From Euleptes europaea (lineage: Eukaryota > Chordata > Lepidosauria > Squamata > Sphaerodactylidae): 64,000 nt of DNA. The notes below the pieces were generated by a model, which saw only the letters and a list, made by a program, of their open reading frames with translations, searched no databases and was not told the DNA's origin. The stretch spans positions 112,402,274 to 112,466,273 of the forward strand of contig NC_079315.1 in NCBI RefSeq assembly GCF_029931775.1, given 5' to 3'. Numbering within the stretch: position 1 is the first letter of the stretch; each line of letters opens with the position of its first letter. This document shows, one piece after another, positions 32,671 to 43,217 of this stretch. The position numbers were made by a program, and so were the translations under genes.

Positions 32671-34689
32671 AGTATTACTGATTATTTCAGGAAGCAAGTA
32701 CTTCTTCATTAAGGAATGTTACTAAGATGTACACATTTAAAAAACAAATGTGAGCTGCTGCCTGGGTTTGTTGTGCTACAATAAGCCCTCTTTGCTCTTC
32801 AAGGCACCAGAGTCCCAGAAAGTCTAACAAAGAAGATTCATGCATACGCTACATGTCTCAGGAACCAAAGCAATAATTAGCTGGGAACCAAGGCCAACTG
32901 CAGGAATCTAATCAGCATAATTGGTGCTGTTTTGTTTCAACTGCTGTTCAAAGATTTGCTTTCCCTAATGGGACAAATGATGGAAATTCACTTTTTCAAA
33001 TCAGCTGTCTAAGCAGCAACCCACAAATCACACAGAGGAGGATCAAGTAGCAAGTGAAAAGTAATTTACGGTCAGTCTTGCTCCAAAGCCCACAGGCACC
33101 TCAAAACAAACACAAGCACAATTTGTTGTGGGTGAGAAGTAAACATGGTTTAGCACCAAAACAAAAGGATAATGAGAAGGGAGCAAATAACAAAAAAGAT
33201 AAAAGATAAAGGAGAGATTTCACCAGGACAGTATAAATACCTTAAGATCTGCGTAATCCTAAGGGGGTGGGGATGGTTAAGAAGTGCCCGGGGACAGTGC
33301 CACCATGCCACCTACTGAGCGGCTTCCTGGCCCAAAAAAGGAAGGGGAAAAGATAATTTTAACAAAACCCTGTGAAACTCCTACTTTTTGCAGGCGTAAC
33401 TCAGCACTGGCTAAAGTGGGCATTCCCGGGCCGAAAAGGCTTTGGGAGCTGACTAAAGCCAGCTCCACCCCCAGAAATGCCCATTTTGACGCCAGCGAAA
33501 GCTTAGACTGGAAAAGTGGAGTGGTCAAACTGGAGGATGTCAGGAGTGCTTACAAGGTACAATGGTCGAAAAGACCTTTCTGAGAAGAAATTCAGATGCT
33601 TATCCTAGGTATGTCCCCAAAACTGCACGAAACAACAATCATCAAATGGGTTTAACTTGCTTGAAGGTTCAGAATTGAGCCCTGGGCTCCCAGACCTCAC
33701 TTGCAGTTCAGTGTTAATTATGGCTTGCCATGACATCTAGACTAGCAGAGCATACCATTTCAACCTATGGTTTCCATCAAAATGTGCATCAAGATGGCAA
33801 TACAAATTAGTAATGATGTATACAGATCAGTTAAAAGTGTGTGGGAGAAAGTATGTTTGCAGAAAACACATCTCCACTTTTGTAGGTGAAAATAAAATAC
33901 TCCCTCCATAATAGGTAAGCTCACTGTCACTTATAAAAACGTTTTTCCCATACAGAATGCTCAGCTACCATCAAGATTCCTTTAACACAATGAGGCATAA
34001 GTTTTAACAGTGGATTGGGAAAGATTTTTCTACACCTTCAGAGCTGTTAAGACCTAGTGATAATGAAAGACAATGGATTTCTCTTCCATGACCTTTAACA
34101 AACTGGGAGTGAAAAGTAACAACTAATACAGGCTAAATGGTATATCCAGACATATATATTTGAAAGGCAGGCTATACATGAAATAAATAAAACAAAACAA
34201 AACACCACCCCAAAGTTAAATCAATGCTGGTATTATTCACTTCTATAGTACCATTTCAGCACACAAGTGCTGTAACAAAAAGAACTCTAATGCATTTTGA
34301 GTACCAACAATATCATACAAATGTTAGCACCTTTTACTGTTTCACAACTCTTCCGAATCTGTGACAAAAACAAACTTCTACATAGAGGAAATGTATCTCA
34401 TTTACTATCACTCATCATTACTTTGTGGATGTGTTTTTTTCCCATCAAGCCACAAAATATTTTACATAAAGCTTCTTTCTAACCCACCAAACACCTCTAT
34501 TTAACATCTGGATGAAAAAAATTACATATCCAGTCATGCATATGATTATAATATATTTTAAATTCATTAGCACTTTTTGAGGCTAACTTTTAACACAGCA
34601 TATGCTTTTGTACATTACATCTTACCTCGTGGTTTCTACTTTTGCAAAAACATACGCTATATTAAAAGTTGAATTTCTGAACTGACTAG
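32671..34689. other. SMAD4 intron 1, mostly unique
   Basis: 2 kb without a recognised repeat. The part 33265-33500 is GC-richer than its surroundings and carries a 99-codon open frame (33284-33583). I take it as an unidentified old repeat, not a gene. Confidence 0.4.
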
Positions 34690-34923
34690 TCAAAATGACT
34701 AAACTGAGACTACTGTACTTTGGTCGCATCATGAGATGACAAGACTCACTGGAAAAGACAATAATGCTAGGAAATGTTGAAGGCAGCAGAAACAGAGGAA
34801 AATCCAACATGAAATGGATTGGCTCAAAAAAATGAATCCGCAGCCTTTAGTTTGCAAGACCTAGTCAATAATTCATAGAGGCACCTTAAGTCAGAAGAAG
34901 CTTGACAGTACTTAACACACACG
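34690..34923 (+). mobile_element. Bov-B LINE 3' end
   Basis: It carries tactttggtcgcatcatgag, aatgttgaaggcagcagaaa and the terminal gacagtacttaacacacac. Confidence 0.75.
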
Positions 34924-36150
34924 TTTGAATCTGTACTTTAAATACATAATGAAGAACAACAACAGTTATCCAAACGCATCCAACCAATAACACAAACATA
35001 TACTGCCCTTTCTGCAGAAAGAGCTCTATTATTACTTTCGTTAAGAAAAGGTAGATCCTGTACCATCTAAGAGACAGCTTTTTTGTGTGGCATAGGCACT
35101 AGTCCACAACACCAGATGCACAAAAACATTTGTCACAATAAATGTTTCAGTCTTTAAAGCATCAGAAGATTCAGAATAGCTACAGCAAATTCACAAGAAG
35201 CAGCTAGCCTGCTGTAACAAAACACAACAGTCTTGTGGCACATTAAAAGTAAGCAGATGTGTTACGTTAGGAACTTATGTGCATCTAATGAAGATCAACT
35301 CAGATCCACAAATGTTTATGCTACAATAGCAGTGTAATTCTATGCATGTGTACTTGGAATTAAGTCTCACCACATTCAAAGGGGCTCACTCTCAAATCAA
35401 TATGCATCACAACTGAAAACAAAAAGCGAAATCCTATGAACACACAAAAAGACTCTTAGAGACCAACAAGTTCTTATTCTAATGTAAACTTTTGTGGATT
35501 AGAAACTATTTTGGCCCACTGCAACCAATGGGTTTAGACAGAAGGCAGGCTGCCCAGGATTCCACTGTGAATCTATTAAATCTTTAAGGAGCCACCAGAC
35601 AGGTTAACAGCACTGTTTTATTTATTTATTTTAATGCTTATAAGCCTTTGTTCCACTCAGAGAACTAGGACCCAAGGCAGGTATAGGGGAAAAAAAAGTA
35701 TAAAAACATAACCCTAAACACAAAATCTACAAAACTATAACAAAAGCATTAGCTGCTTCTAGATTCCGCATAGTACCAAAACGTACGTGAAGCCTTATGG
35801 GTATGAAATCCCAGACTGACGGCTGAATTCAATGCGGCTTACTCTCAAATCAGTGTGTATTGCAACTGTAGCGTATTAGCCAAATCAATAAACTGAGATT
35901 GGAGAAAGGCTGCATAAGATTGTACTGTAAATCAGTTAAGTCTTTAAAATGCCGCCAGGCAGCAGCACTAACCAGTTCCAGAACACTGCCGGAAAAGTTT
36001 TGGAATACCTTACAGACCAACAAGTTATCACCTTAGCGTCACCATGCATAGATCAAAACCTACTTTGTTAGAGTGACTTCAGCCCAGAGTTACTCAAGTT
36101 TTAAAGCAACTGAAATAAACAACTTTAGACTAGAATAATACTGCAGAGAG
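34924..36150. other. SMAD4 intron 1 with MITE scraps
   Basis: Short pieces of a gcaatcctatgcatgt/ttactctcaaatcagtg palindromic repeat occur near 35330-35410 and 35820-35900. The rest is unassigned. Confidence 0.4.
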
Positions 36151-36375
36151 TGGTAGAAAGTGCCGTCAAATCATACAGCCCACTTATGACAACCCCATAG
36201 GGTTTTCAAAGCAAGAGACGAACAGAGGTGGTTTGCTATTGCCTGCATCTGCATAGCTGCCCTGGATTTCCTCGGTAGTCTCCCATCCAAATAGCGACCA
36301 GGGCCAATCTTGCTTAGCTTCTGAGATCTGACAAGATCGGGCTAGTATGGCTAGTCTGGGCCATCCAGGTCAGGG
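36151..36375 (-). mobile_element. 5S-SINE
   Basis: It runs from the tail gtggtagaaagtgccgtcaa to the reversed core ttgcttagcttctgagatct and ccatccaggtcagg. Confidence 0.82.
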
Positions 36376-36390
36376 CACCACCTAGTCTGT

Positions 36391-36475
36391 TTGTGTGTGT
36401 GTGTAAAGTGCTATTAAGTCACAGCTGATTTATGGCGATTCCAGCAAGGCGCTTTCCAGGCAAGTGGGACACAGG
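36391..36475 (-). mobile_element. 5S-SINE tail fragment
   Basis: It carries gtgtgtgtgtaaagtgctat and taagtcacagctgatttatg only. Confidence 0.65.
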
Positions 36476-36489
36476 TGGGTTCCCCCCCT

Positions 36490-36694
36490 TTTTATTGTTA
36501 TCAAGTCGCAGCTGACTTATGACAACCCCGTAGGATTTTCAAAACAAGAGATGAACAGAGGTGGTTTGCCATTGCCTGCCTCTTCACAGCAAACCTGTAT
36601 TTCCTTGGTGGTCTCCCATCCAAGTACTAACCAGGGCCGACTCAGCTTAGCTTCCAAGATCTGATGAGACCAGGCTAGTCTGGGCCATCCAGAG
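36490..36694 (-). mobile_element. 5S-SINE
   Basis: It has atcaagtcgcagctgactta, ggtctcccatccaagtacta and cagcttagcttccaagatct. Confidence 0.8.
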
Positions 36695-36945
36695 GCCTGA
36701 ACTGGAAATCTGGTAAAAAAAAAAAAAAAAACTAACAGATTCCCAGTGCAACCCTACGCAACCTTATTCATTGATTTCACTGGGCTTAAACTGACCACTG
36801 TGAGTTGATCTGTGAATCCCCACCAGTCAGGCAAGCATCACGCAATTCCAGAATGAAGCATTTGGGAAGAGGAAAGACAGTGGGGTTTGGGGACGCTTTT
36901 AAAAACTTTTTATTATCTTATAGAAGTTAAAAATTAAATAAATTC

Positions 36946-38100
36946 AAGTAAAACTCAGCACATGTAACAAAGCAGAGACTTTGGACATAATGTCAAATCC
37001 TATGCTCAATAGGATTTTGGAGTAAAACACAGCACATACAGAGACTTCGGACATAATGTCAAATCCTATGCTCAACAGACCCAGCAAGTAAAACAAATTA
37101 TTTCAGGAACTATAAAATCGAACAATTATGAAAAAATGAATCTATAATTGGAAGGGATTTTTTTTTGGGGGGGGGGCTTAAAAAAAACTTTATACTTTGC
37201 AGATTTATTGCAGCGGGAAGCGAAGATCTTTACCGGACTGCTAAGGTCAGGGCCAACCAGAGATCCACATTGGAAATATATTTAAAAAAAACTAACAGAT
37301 TCCCAGGGCAACCCTAGGCAACCTTATTCGTTGATTTCACTGGGCTGAAATTGACTACAGTGAATTTGAACTGTGAAGAACTAAGCAATTCCAGAATGAA
37401 GCATTTGGGAGTGGGGGAGAGTATAGGGTTCAGGGACGCTTTAAATTTTTAAAATTATCTTATAGAAGTTAAAAATGAAATAAATTCGAGTAAAACACAG
37501 CATATATAACAAAGCAGGGACTTTGGACTTAATGTGAAACCCTATGTTCAATAGGATTTTGGAGTAAAACACAGCTCATACAACAAAGTGGAGATTTTGG
37601 ACACAATGTCAAATCCTATGCTTAATAGGATTTTGGAGTAATACACAGAGCATACAACAAAGTGGAGATTTTGGACATAATGTCAAATTTTACGTTCAAT
37701 AGGATTTTTGAATAAAACACTGCACATACAACGAATAAAGCGGAGACATTGGACATAATGTGAAATCCTATGTTCAACAGGATTTTCAAGTAAAACGCCG
37801 CACATACAACAAAAGCGGAGACTTTGGACACAATGTCAAATCCTATGCGCAATAGGATTTTGGAGTAAAACACAGAGCATACAACAAAGTGGAGATGGAC
37901 GTAACGTCAAATCCTATGTTCAATAGGATTTTTGAATAAAACACAACACATACAACGAACAAAGAGGAGATTGGACATAATGTCAAATCCTACGCTCAAC
38001 AGGGTTTTCGAGTAAAACGCCGCACATGCAACAAAAGCGGAGACTTTGGACGTCACGTCAAATCCTATGCTCATTAGACCCAGCAAGTAAAATATACTAT
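36946..38100. repeat. Minisatellite 1, unit about 73-77 bp
   Basis: Units contain gagtaaaacacagcacatac, actttggacataatgtcaaa and tcctatgctcaataggattt. About two units lie at 36946-37085 and eight at 37488-38095, separated by the duplicated flank. Units differ by several percent. A minus-strand open frame here (37622-37873) only reflects the periodicity. Confidence 0.85.
37186..37246 (+). repeat. Decayed copy of the CpG-island edge
   Basis: It contains actttgcagatttattgca and agatctttaccgg, matching 39663-39728 beside the SMAD4 CpG island. Several CpG positions of that sequence are lost here. Confidence 0.65.
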
Positions 38101-38294
38101 TTCAGGGACTACAAATTGAACAATTAAGGTGGTGCGGGGGGGGGGAGAATCTATAATTGGAGGGGATTTCGGAGAGGAGGGGCTTTAAAACAACAACTTT
38201 ATCGGAGATTACTGAGGGTGTTGCCAATTCTCTAGTGGTTGGGATGAAAGTGCAAAAACTTGCAAGCTCTGATATTTGATTATATTGTTCTTTG

Positions 38295-38409
38295 GTTCTT
38301 GTAGGTTATCCGGGCTGTGTGACCGTGGTCTTGGTATTATTATTTTTTTCGACATAGCCCGGATAACCTACAAGAACCAAAGAACTCTGACCGTGAAAGA
38401 ATTCGACAA
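38295..38409. mobile_element. Hairpin element with 14-bp target duplication
   Basis: The left arm gttcttgtaggttatccggg and the right arm ccggataacctacaagaac are perfect inverses over more than 25 bp around a spacer of about 30 bp. The 14-mer tatattgttctttg flanks the element at 38281-38294 and 38410-38423. No coding. The family is unknown to me, though its sequence looks like a common reptile repeat end. Confidence 0.8.
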
Positions 38410-38430
38410 TATATTGTTCTTTGTTTTATT

Positions 38431-39655
38431 TCACTGATTTTACGTTTTAGGTAATTCACAGTGGGTAGCCGTGTTAGTCTGTCTGCAGTAGTCAAAAAGG
38501 GCAAGAGTCCAGTAGCACCTTAAAGACTAACAAAAATATTTTCTGGCAGGGTATGAGCTTTCGGGAGCCACAGCTCACTTCTTCAGATACGTTTTACGTT
38601 TTAGGATCCCTTTTTGTAACAGCTGTAATAATTTTTATGCCATTAAAGATTGATGATGATGATTTCACTGATTTTACGTTTTAAGATCCCTTTTTGTAAC
38701 AGCTGTAATAGGTTTTGTGCCATTAAAGGTTTATGATGATGATTTCACTGATTTTACATTTTAGGATCCCTTGTTGTAACAGCTGTAATAATCTTTATGC
38801 CAGTAAAGGTTTATGATGATGATTTCACTGATTTTACGTTTTAGGACCCCTTTTTGTAACAGCTGTAATAATTTTTATGCCAGTAAAGGTTTATGATGAT
38901 GATTTCACTGATTTTACGTTTTAGGATCCCTTTTTGTAACAGCTGTAATACTTTTTTATGCCAGTAAAGGTTTATGATGATGATTTCACTGATTTTACGT
39001 TTTAGGACCCCTTTTTGTAACAGCTGTAATAATTTTTATGCCAGTAAAGGTTGATGATGATGATTTCACTGATTTTACGTTTTAGGATCCCTTTTTGTAA
39101 CAGCTGTAATACTTTTTTATGCCAGTAAAGGTTTATGATGATGATTTCACTGATTTTACGTTTTAGGACCCCTTTTTGTAACAGCTGTAATAATTTTTAT
39201 GCCAGTAAAGGTTGATGATGATGATTTCACTGATTTTACGTTTTAGGATCCCTTTTTGTAACAGCTGTAATACTTTTTTATGCCAGTAAAGGTTTATGAT
39301 GATGATTTCACTGATTTTACGTTTTAGGATCCCTTTTTGTAACCGCTGTAATAATTTTTAATGCCAGTAAAGGTTGATGATGATGATTTCACTGATTTTA
39401 CGTTTTAGGATCCCTTTTTGTAACCGCTGTAATAATTTTTAATGCCAGTAAAGGTTGATGATGATGATTTCACTGCTTTCACGTTTTAGGATCCCTTTTT
39501 GTAACCGCTGTAATAATTTTTATGCCAGTAAAGGTTTATGATGATGATTTATGATAAAGGTTTATGATGATGATTTCACTGAATTTACGTTTTAGGATCC
39601 CTTTTTGTAACCGCTGTAATAATTTTTATGCCAGTAAAGGTTTATGATGATGATG
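38431..39655. repeat. Minisatellite 2, unit 80-82 bp, about 13 units
   Basis: Units read ttcactgattttacgtttta, then cctttttgtaacagctgtaa and tgccagtaaaggtttatgat. Two unit types alternate between 38824 and 39308 (ggacccc/aatttttatg against ggatccc/acttttttatg). That gives a 161-162 bp dimeric higher-order repeat. The first unit is split by an inserted element. Each unit holds a CAGCTG E-box. The array ends at the CpG island. Confidence 0.92.
38452..38591 (+). mobile_element. 140-bp element inserted in minisatellite 2
   Basis: It contains ccgtgttagtctgtctgcag, agtccagtagcaccttaaag and gagccacagctcacttcttc. The 14-mer ttttacgttttagg flanks it at 38438-38451 and 38592-38605. The same module forms the ends of the element at 9120. 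Confidence 0.8.
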
Positions 39656-39754
39656 ATGAACAACAACTTTACACTTTGCAGATTTATTGCACGCGGGGAA
39701 GCGCGAGAGATCTTTACCGGGCCGCTAATAAAAAGATCCCCCGAAAGATCCCAC

Positions 39755-39762
39755 TCACCTAC
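39755..39762 (-). other. Candidate splice donor of SMAD4 exon 1
   Basis: The minus strand reads GGGTAG|gtgagtgg, exon end at 39759. A competing site lies near 39860. Confidence 0.35.
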
Positions 39763-40227
39763 CCACCCACCCACCCCCCGAGATCGATGTTGTTGTCGTT
39801 GTCGTCGCTGCTGGTCCTGCCAAAGGACACGGAGGCGGCTCGAGGCGCTCGAGCGACTCACCCTGCGAGAAGAAGCCGGCCAGGAGAGGCTGGGCCCGGC
39901 CCGAGGCCGGTCGCGCGCGGAGGGCCCGGTCTCCTCAGGCAGGGAAGGGGGCGTTCCCTGGGCCTCGGCCGGGGCCCCGCCGCCGCGGCCTGTCCGCCAG
40001 GGCCCTGCGCCCCCCCTCCTCCTCCTCCTCCTCCTCTCGCCCCGCTGGCTTCACCTTCTCAGGCTGGTGGTCGTGGGGGAGAGGCCGCGACTCTCCGGCC
40101 GCGCGACCCCCGGAGGGGCCCCGGGGAGTGAGCTTCGGCGGCCTCCGTCGCGGGCGGGCGGGTGTTGTTGTGGCTCCTTTCTCGCCTCGGCGGCCGCGGC
40201 TGCAGACACGGCCAGTCAGGGAGAGCG

Positions 40228-40237
40228 GCGCATGCGC
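40228..40237. promoter_or_regulatory. NRF-1-like palindrome GCGCATGCGC
   Basis: A perfect palindrome matches the NRF-1 core and lies in the CpG island. A second partial site (tgcgcatgccc) follows at about 40294. Function is inferred. Confidence 0.45.
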
Positions 40238-40533
40238 GGCATCCGGGTTCCGCCCCCCCCAACGGCCTCGCTCCGACCGTTCGCTGGGCCTCTGCGCATG
40301 CCCGCCTCGGTGGGGAAATCACGCGACGGCGGCCGGGGAGGGGGCGGAGTTGCGCGCGTGCGTCTCCCTCTCTTCCCCCCCCCTCCTCCTTCCAAGTTGA
40401 GGCATTGGTTTTCTGAGAAGGAAGCGGGAGGGCGCGCTAAACAAAGGATACGTGTTTGCCCTTGGAAGGTTCCGTTTTTTGGTTGCCATGTACATTGAGG
40501 GCTAAGGAATGTGAGCGGGAGGGTGTCCTGTTG

Positions 40534-41032
40534 GGATCATAGAGTTGGAAGGGACCACCAGGGTCATCTAGTCCAACCCCATTTGCACAATGCAGGAAAT
40601 TCACAACTACCTCCCCCCACACACCCAATGACCCCTACTCCATGCCCAGAAGATGGCCAAGATGCCCTCCCTCTCATCATCTACCTAAGGTCACAGAATC
40701 AGCATTGCTGACAGGTGGCCATCTAACCTATTCTTAAAAACCTCCAGGGAATGAGAGTTTACCACCTCCTAAGGAAGCCTGTTCCACTGAGGAACTGCTC
40801 CAACTGTTAGAAAATTCTTCCTAATGTTTAGCCAAAACCTCTTTTGATTTAATTTCAACCCCTTGGTTCTGGGCCGACCTTTTGGGGCAACAGAAAACAA
40901 CTCGGCAACCTCCTCTATATGACAGCTCTTCAAATACTTGAAGATGGTTCTCATATCCCCTCTCGGTCTTCTCCTCTTCAGGCTAAACATACCCAGCTCC
41001 TTCAACCTTTCCTCATAGGACTTGGTCTCCTT
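40534..41032 (-). mobile_element. CR1-A LINE 3' end
   Basis: It has the reversed terminus gatcatagagttggaaggga and a minus frame with LKELGMFSLKRRRPRGDMRT. It begins about 100 bp upstream of the CpG island. Confidence 0.85.
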
Positions 41033-41095
41033 GTTGAAGCACAAAGGAACAAAAGTCCGGGGGCACCTAAAAGGCTAAGACGTTTGGCCTACAGT

Positions 41096-41239
41096 TAGGG
41101 TTGCCAACCTCCAGGTGGGGCTTGGAGATCTCCTGGAGTTAGAACTCTATGGCCTTATACCCCATTGAGGTCCCTCCCCCCTTGCCAGGCTCCTCCCCCA
41201 AAATCTCCAGGTATTTCCCAACCCAGAGTTGGCAACCCC
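41096..41239 (+). mobile_element. Element with agggttgcc ends, internally deleted
   Basis: It starts tagggttgccaacctccagg and ends gagttggcaacccc. Confidence 0.7.
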
Positions 41240-41299
41240 ATTTACAGTCTGCTTTGTAGGAAGCATGAGGTGGCTTCTCATAGAGGAGGGAGGGGCTGT

Positions 41300-41402
41300 G
41301 GTTAGGGTTACCAACCTCCAGGTAGTAGCTGGAGATCTGCTATTACAACTGGTGGTGGAAAGTGCCATCAAGTCACAGCTGACTTATGGCAACCCTTGGT
41401 GG
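41300..41402. mobile_element. Fragments: agggttgcc element and RTE-type tail
   Basis: It reads ttagggttaccaacctccag to attacaactgg, then ggaaagtgccatcaagtcac and gctgacttatggcaaccc of a 5S-SINE tail. Confidence 0.55.
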
Positions 41403-41403
41403 G

Positions 41404-41612
41404 GAGGGGCTGTGGCTCAGTGGTAGAGCCTCTGCTTGGCATGCAGAAGGTCCCAGGTTCAATCCCCAGCATCTCCAGTTAAAGGGACTAGGCAAGTAGG
41501 TGATGTGAAAGACCTCTGCCTGAGACCCTGGAGAGCCACTGCCGGTTTGAGTAGACAATACTGACTTTGATGGACCGAGGGTCTGATTCAGTATAAGGCA
41601 GCTTCATGTGCA
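41404..41612 (+). mobile_element. SINE-A, full length
   Basis: It runs from gaggggctgtggctcagtgg to aaggcagcttcatgtg. It is one of the best-preserved copies. Confidence 0.88.
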
Positions 41613-41743
41613 ATGAAATTTTGCATCAAATTAAAGGCATTTTACTAATTTTTTATGATCAACGGCATAATTAAAATAACTATAGTCTGTTACAATCTAA
41701 CTCCATTTTGTTTGTTTCACCGCCTGAGTTTATTACAAAAAGT

Positions 41744-41971
41744 GTGTGTGTGTGTGTGTAAAGTGCCATCAAGTCGCCGCCGACTTATGGTGACCCCTTT
41801 TTGGGGTTTTCATGGTAAGAGACTAACAGAGGTGGTTTGCCAGTACCTTCCTCTGCACAGCAACCCTGGTATTCCTTGGTGGTCTCCCATCCAAATACTA
41901 ACCAGGGCTGACCCTGCTTAGCTTCTGAGATCTGACGAGATCAGGCTAGCCTGGGCCATCCAGGTCAGGGC
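41744..41971 (-). mobile_element. 5S-SINE with 12-bp target duplication
   Basis: The tail gtgtgtgtgtgtgtgtaaag and the reversed 5S core tgcttagcttctgagatctg are intact. The 12-mer attacaaaaagt flanks it at 41732-41743 and 41972-41983. Confidence 0.88.
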
Positions 41972-42395
41972 ATTACAAAAAGTATTTAGTGTTTATTCCT
42001 GTGTTTTCACGGTTATATAATTTGTATGCCTAGTTGGTCTTGCAATTTTTTTTAAAAGGACAAGAATAATGTAACATGATGTCATTGTTCAGCATTTCCC
42101 CATGCCCTGCCAACAGTAATGAATCGCAGCAGAGGTGGGAAAATCATGGAATGAGATGAGGTCACATTGCACCTTTTTCTAGAGATGTTATCAGCCAGAG
42201 GTGAGTCAGCAGCAGCCATATGTCCTCGGCTGAAGCTCAAGGAGCGCTTCCTGGTTGAGCCGTCCCCTGCAGCCCCATTTTGCAAAGGAACAAGGAAAAG
42301 GACCACATGAAGATGTCATCGGCAGTTAACGAAAAATGCGCATAAGCCCAGTTTATTCCCAGATGTGGACAGGCACCACACTCCTGTCCCTTCTA

Positions 42396-42626
42396 GAGTT
42401 GCCAAGAGTTGCAGTTGATCTCCGAACTATGTAGATCAGTTCCCCTAGAGAAAATGGCAGCTTCAGAAGGCAAATTAGGGCTGCCAACCTCCAGGAGGGA
42501 GCTGAAGATAGGGTTGCCAAACACCAGGTGGTAGCCGGAGATCGCCCGCTATTACATCTGATCTCCAGGTGATGGAGATCCATTCACCTCTGAGAAAATG
42601 GCCACTTTGGAAGGTGGACTCTATGA
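42396..42626. mobile_element. Two agggttgcc-element fragments
   Basis: A partial reversed copy (agagttgcagttgatctcc region) is followed by one with agggttgccaaacaccaggt and ctgatctccaggtgatggag. Confidence 0.6.
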
Positions 42627-42855
42627 AGAAGAAGAGTTGGTTTTTATATGCTGACTTTTCCTACCCTTTAAGGAGAATCAAACCAGCTTACAATCTCCTT
42701 CCCTTCCTCTCCCTACAACAGACACCTTGTGAGGTAGGTGGGGCTGAGAGAATCTGGAGAGAATTTTGACTAGCCCAAGGTGGCTTCATGTCGAGGTGTG
42801 GGGAATCGCACCAGGTTCTCCACATTAGAGTCCGCCGCTCTTAACCACTATACCT
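42627..42855 (-). mobile_element. SINE-B, shortened
   Basis: It starts gaagaagagttggtttttat and ends gctcttaaccactatac. Confidence 0.8.
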
Positions 42856-42879
42856 TTTTCCTGGGCTTGCCTGACTCTT

Positions 42880-42990
42880 CTCTACCTTGGCACGGGGGAA
42901 AGGAAGATGATTGTAAGCTGCTATGAGACTAGAGAAAAACAAGGTATAAAAACCAACTCCTACTCCTACTCCTCTTCTTCTTCAAGGTCC
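42880..42990 (+). mobile_element. SINE-B tail fragment
   Basis: It carries ggaagatgattgtaagctgc and caaggtataaaaaccaactc, then a ctcctactcctact run. Confidence 0.65.
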
Positions 42991-43217
42991 CGGTCCTCCC
43001 CAGGCTTCATCCCCAAATTTTGAGAAGTTTCCCAACCTGGATCTGGCAATCCTCCCTTCCATCCCCTGCCGGGGGAGGGGGGGGGACCTGGCCACCCTAG
43101 TTCCTTGCTAGCCCCTTCCTCCAGTCCAGCTTAAGCAGAGTCAGAAGGTGGAGAAACTGACAGCAAAACCTCACTTTTTCCAGTTGCCAAATTCTCAGCC
43201 CAGAGATCCAGACTGAC

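Larger units (their letters stand above)
36719..38215. repeat. Tandem segmental duplication carrying minisatellite 1
   Basis: Copy A (36719 to about 37260) and copy B (37286 to about 38215) share aaaaactaacagattccca, ttgatttcactgggct, ttccagaatgaagcatttgg, tatcttatagaagttaaaaa and tctataattgga in the same order. Copy B is longer because its internal array has more units. The order of shared blocks makes a single duplication followed by array expansion the simplest reading. Confidence 0.75.
39690..40440 (-). promoter_or_regulatory. SMAD4: CpG island, likely SMAD4 promoter and exon 1
   Basis: About 750 bp are GC-rich and dense in CpG, in contrast to the CpG-poor DNA around. The position, 15 kb upstream of the first coding exon on the same strand, fits the human layout (non-coding exon 1 well upstream). 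No TATA box is seen. Minus-strand donors with good consensus lie at 39758 (GGTAG|gtgagt) and near 39860 (GCAGG|gtgagt), so exon 1 probably ends at one of them. Plus-strand frames through it are long only because of base composition. Confidence 0.7.

Noticed and set aside
33284-33583. 99-codon frame in SMAD4 intron 1 as a new small gene
   Set aside because: There is no homology I recognise, no promoter or splice signals, and it sits in an isolated GC-richer patch typical of an old repeat.
37622-37873. Open frame with a periodic FYSKILLNIGFDIMS-like peptide
   Set aside because: The periodicity is that of minisatellite 1, whose unit is close to 75 bp and so a multiple of three. There is no gene context.
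36946-39655. Regular direct repeats that could suggest a CRISPR-like array
   Set aside because: The units are contiguous and of 75-82 bp without unique spacers, and the genome is a vertebrate. They are minisatellites.
39628-40498. Long plus-strand open frames (167 and 284 codons) across the CpG island
   Set aside because: High GC content makes stop codons rare. The peptides are low-complexity Arg/Pro/Ala, with no splice or homology support. A promoter/exon 1 reading fits better.
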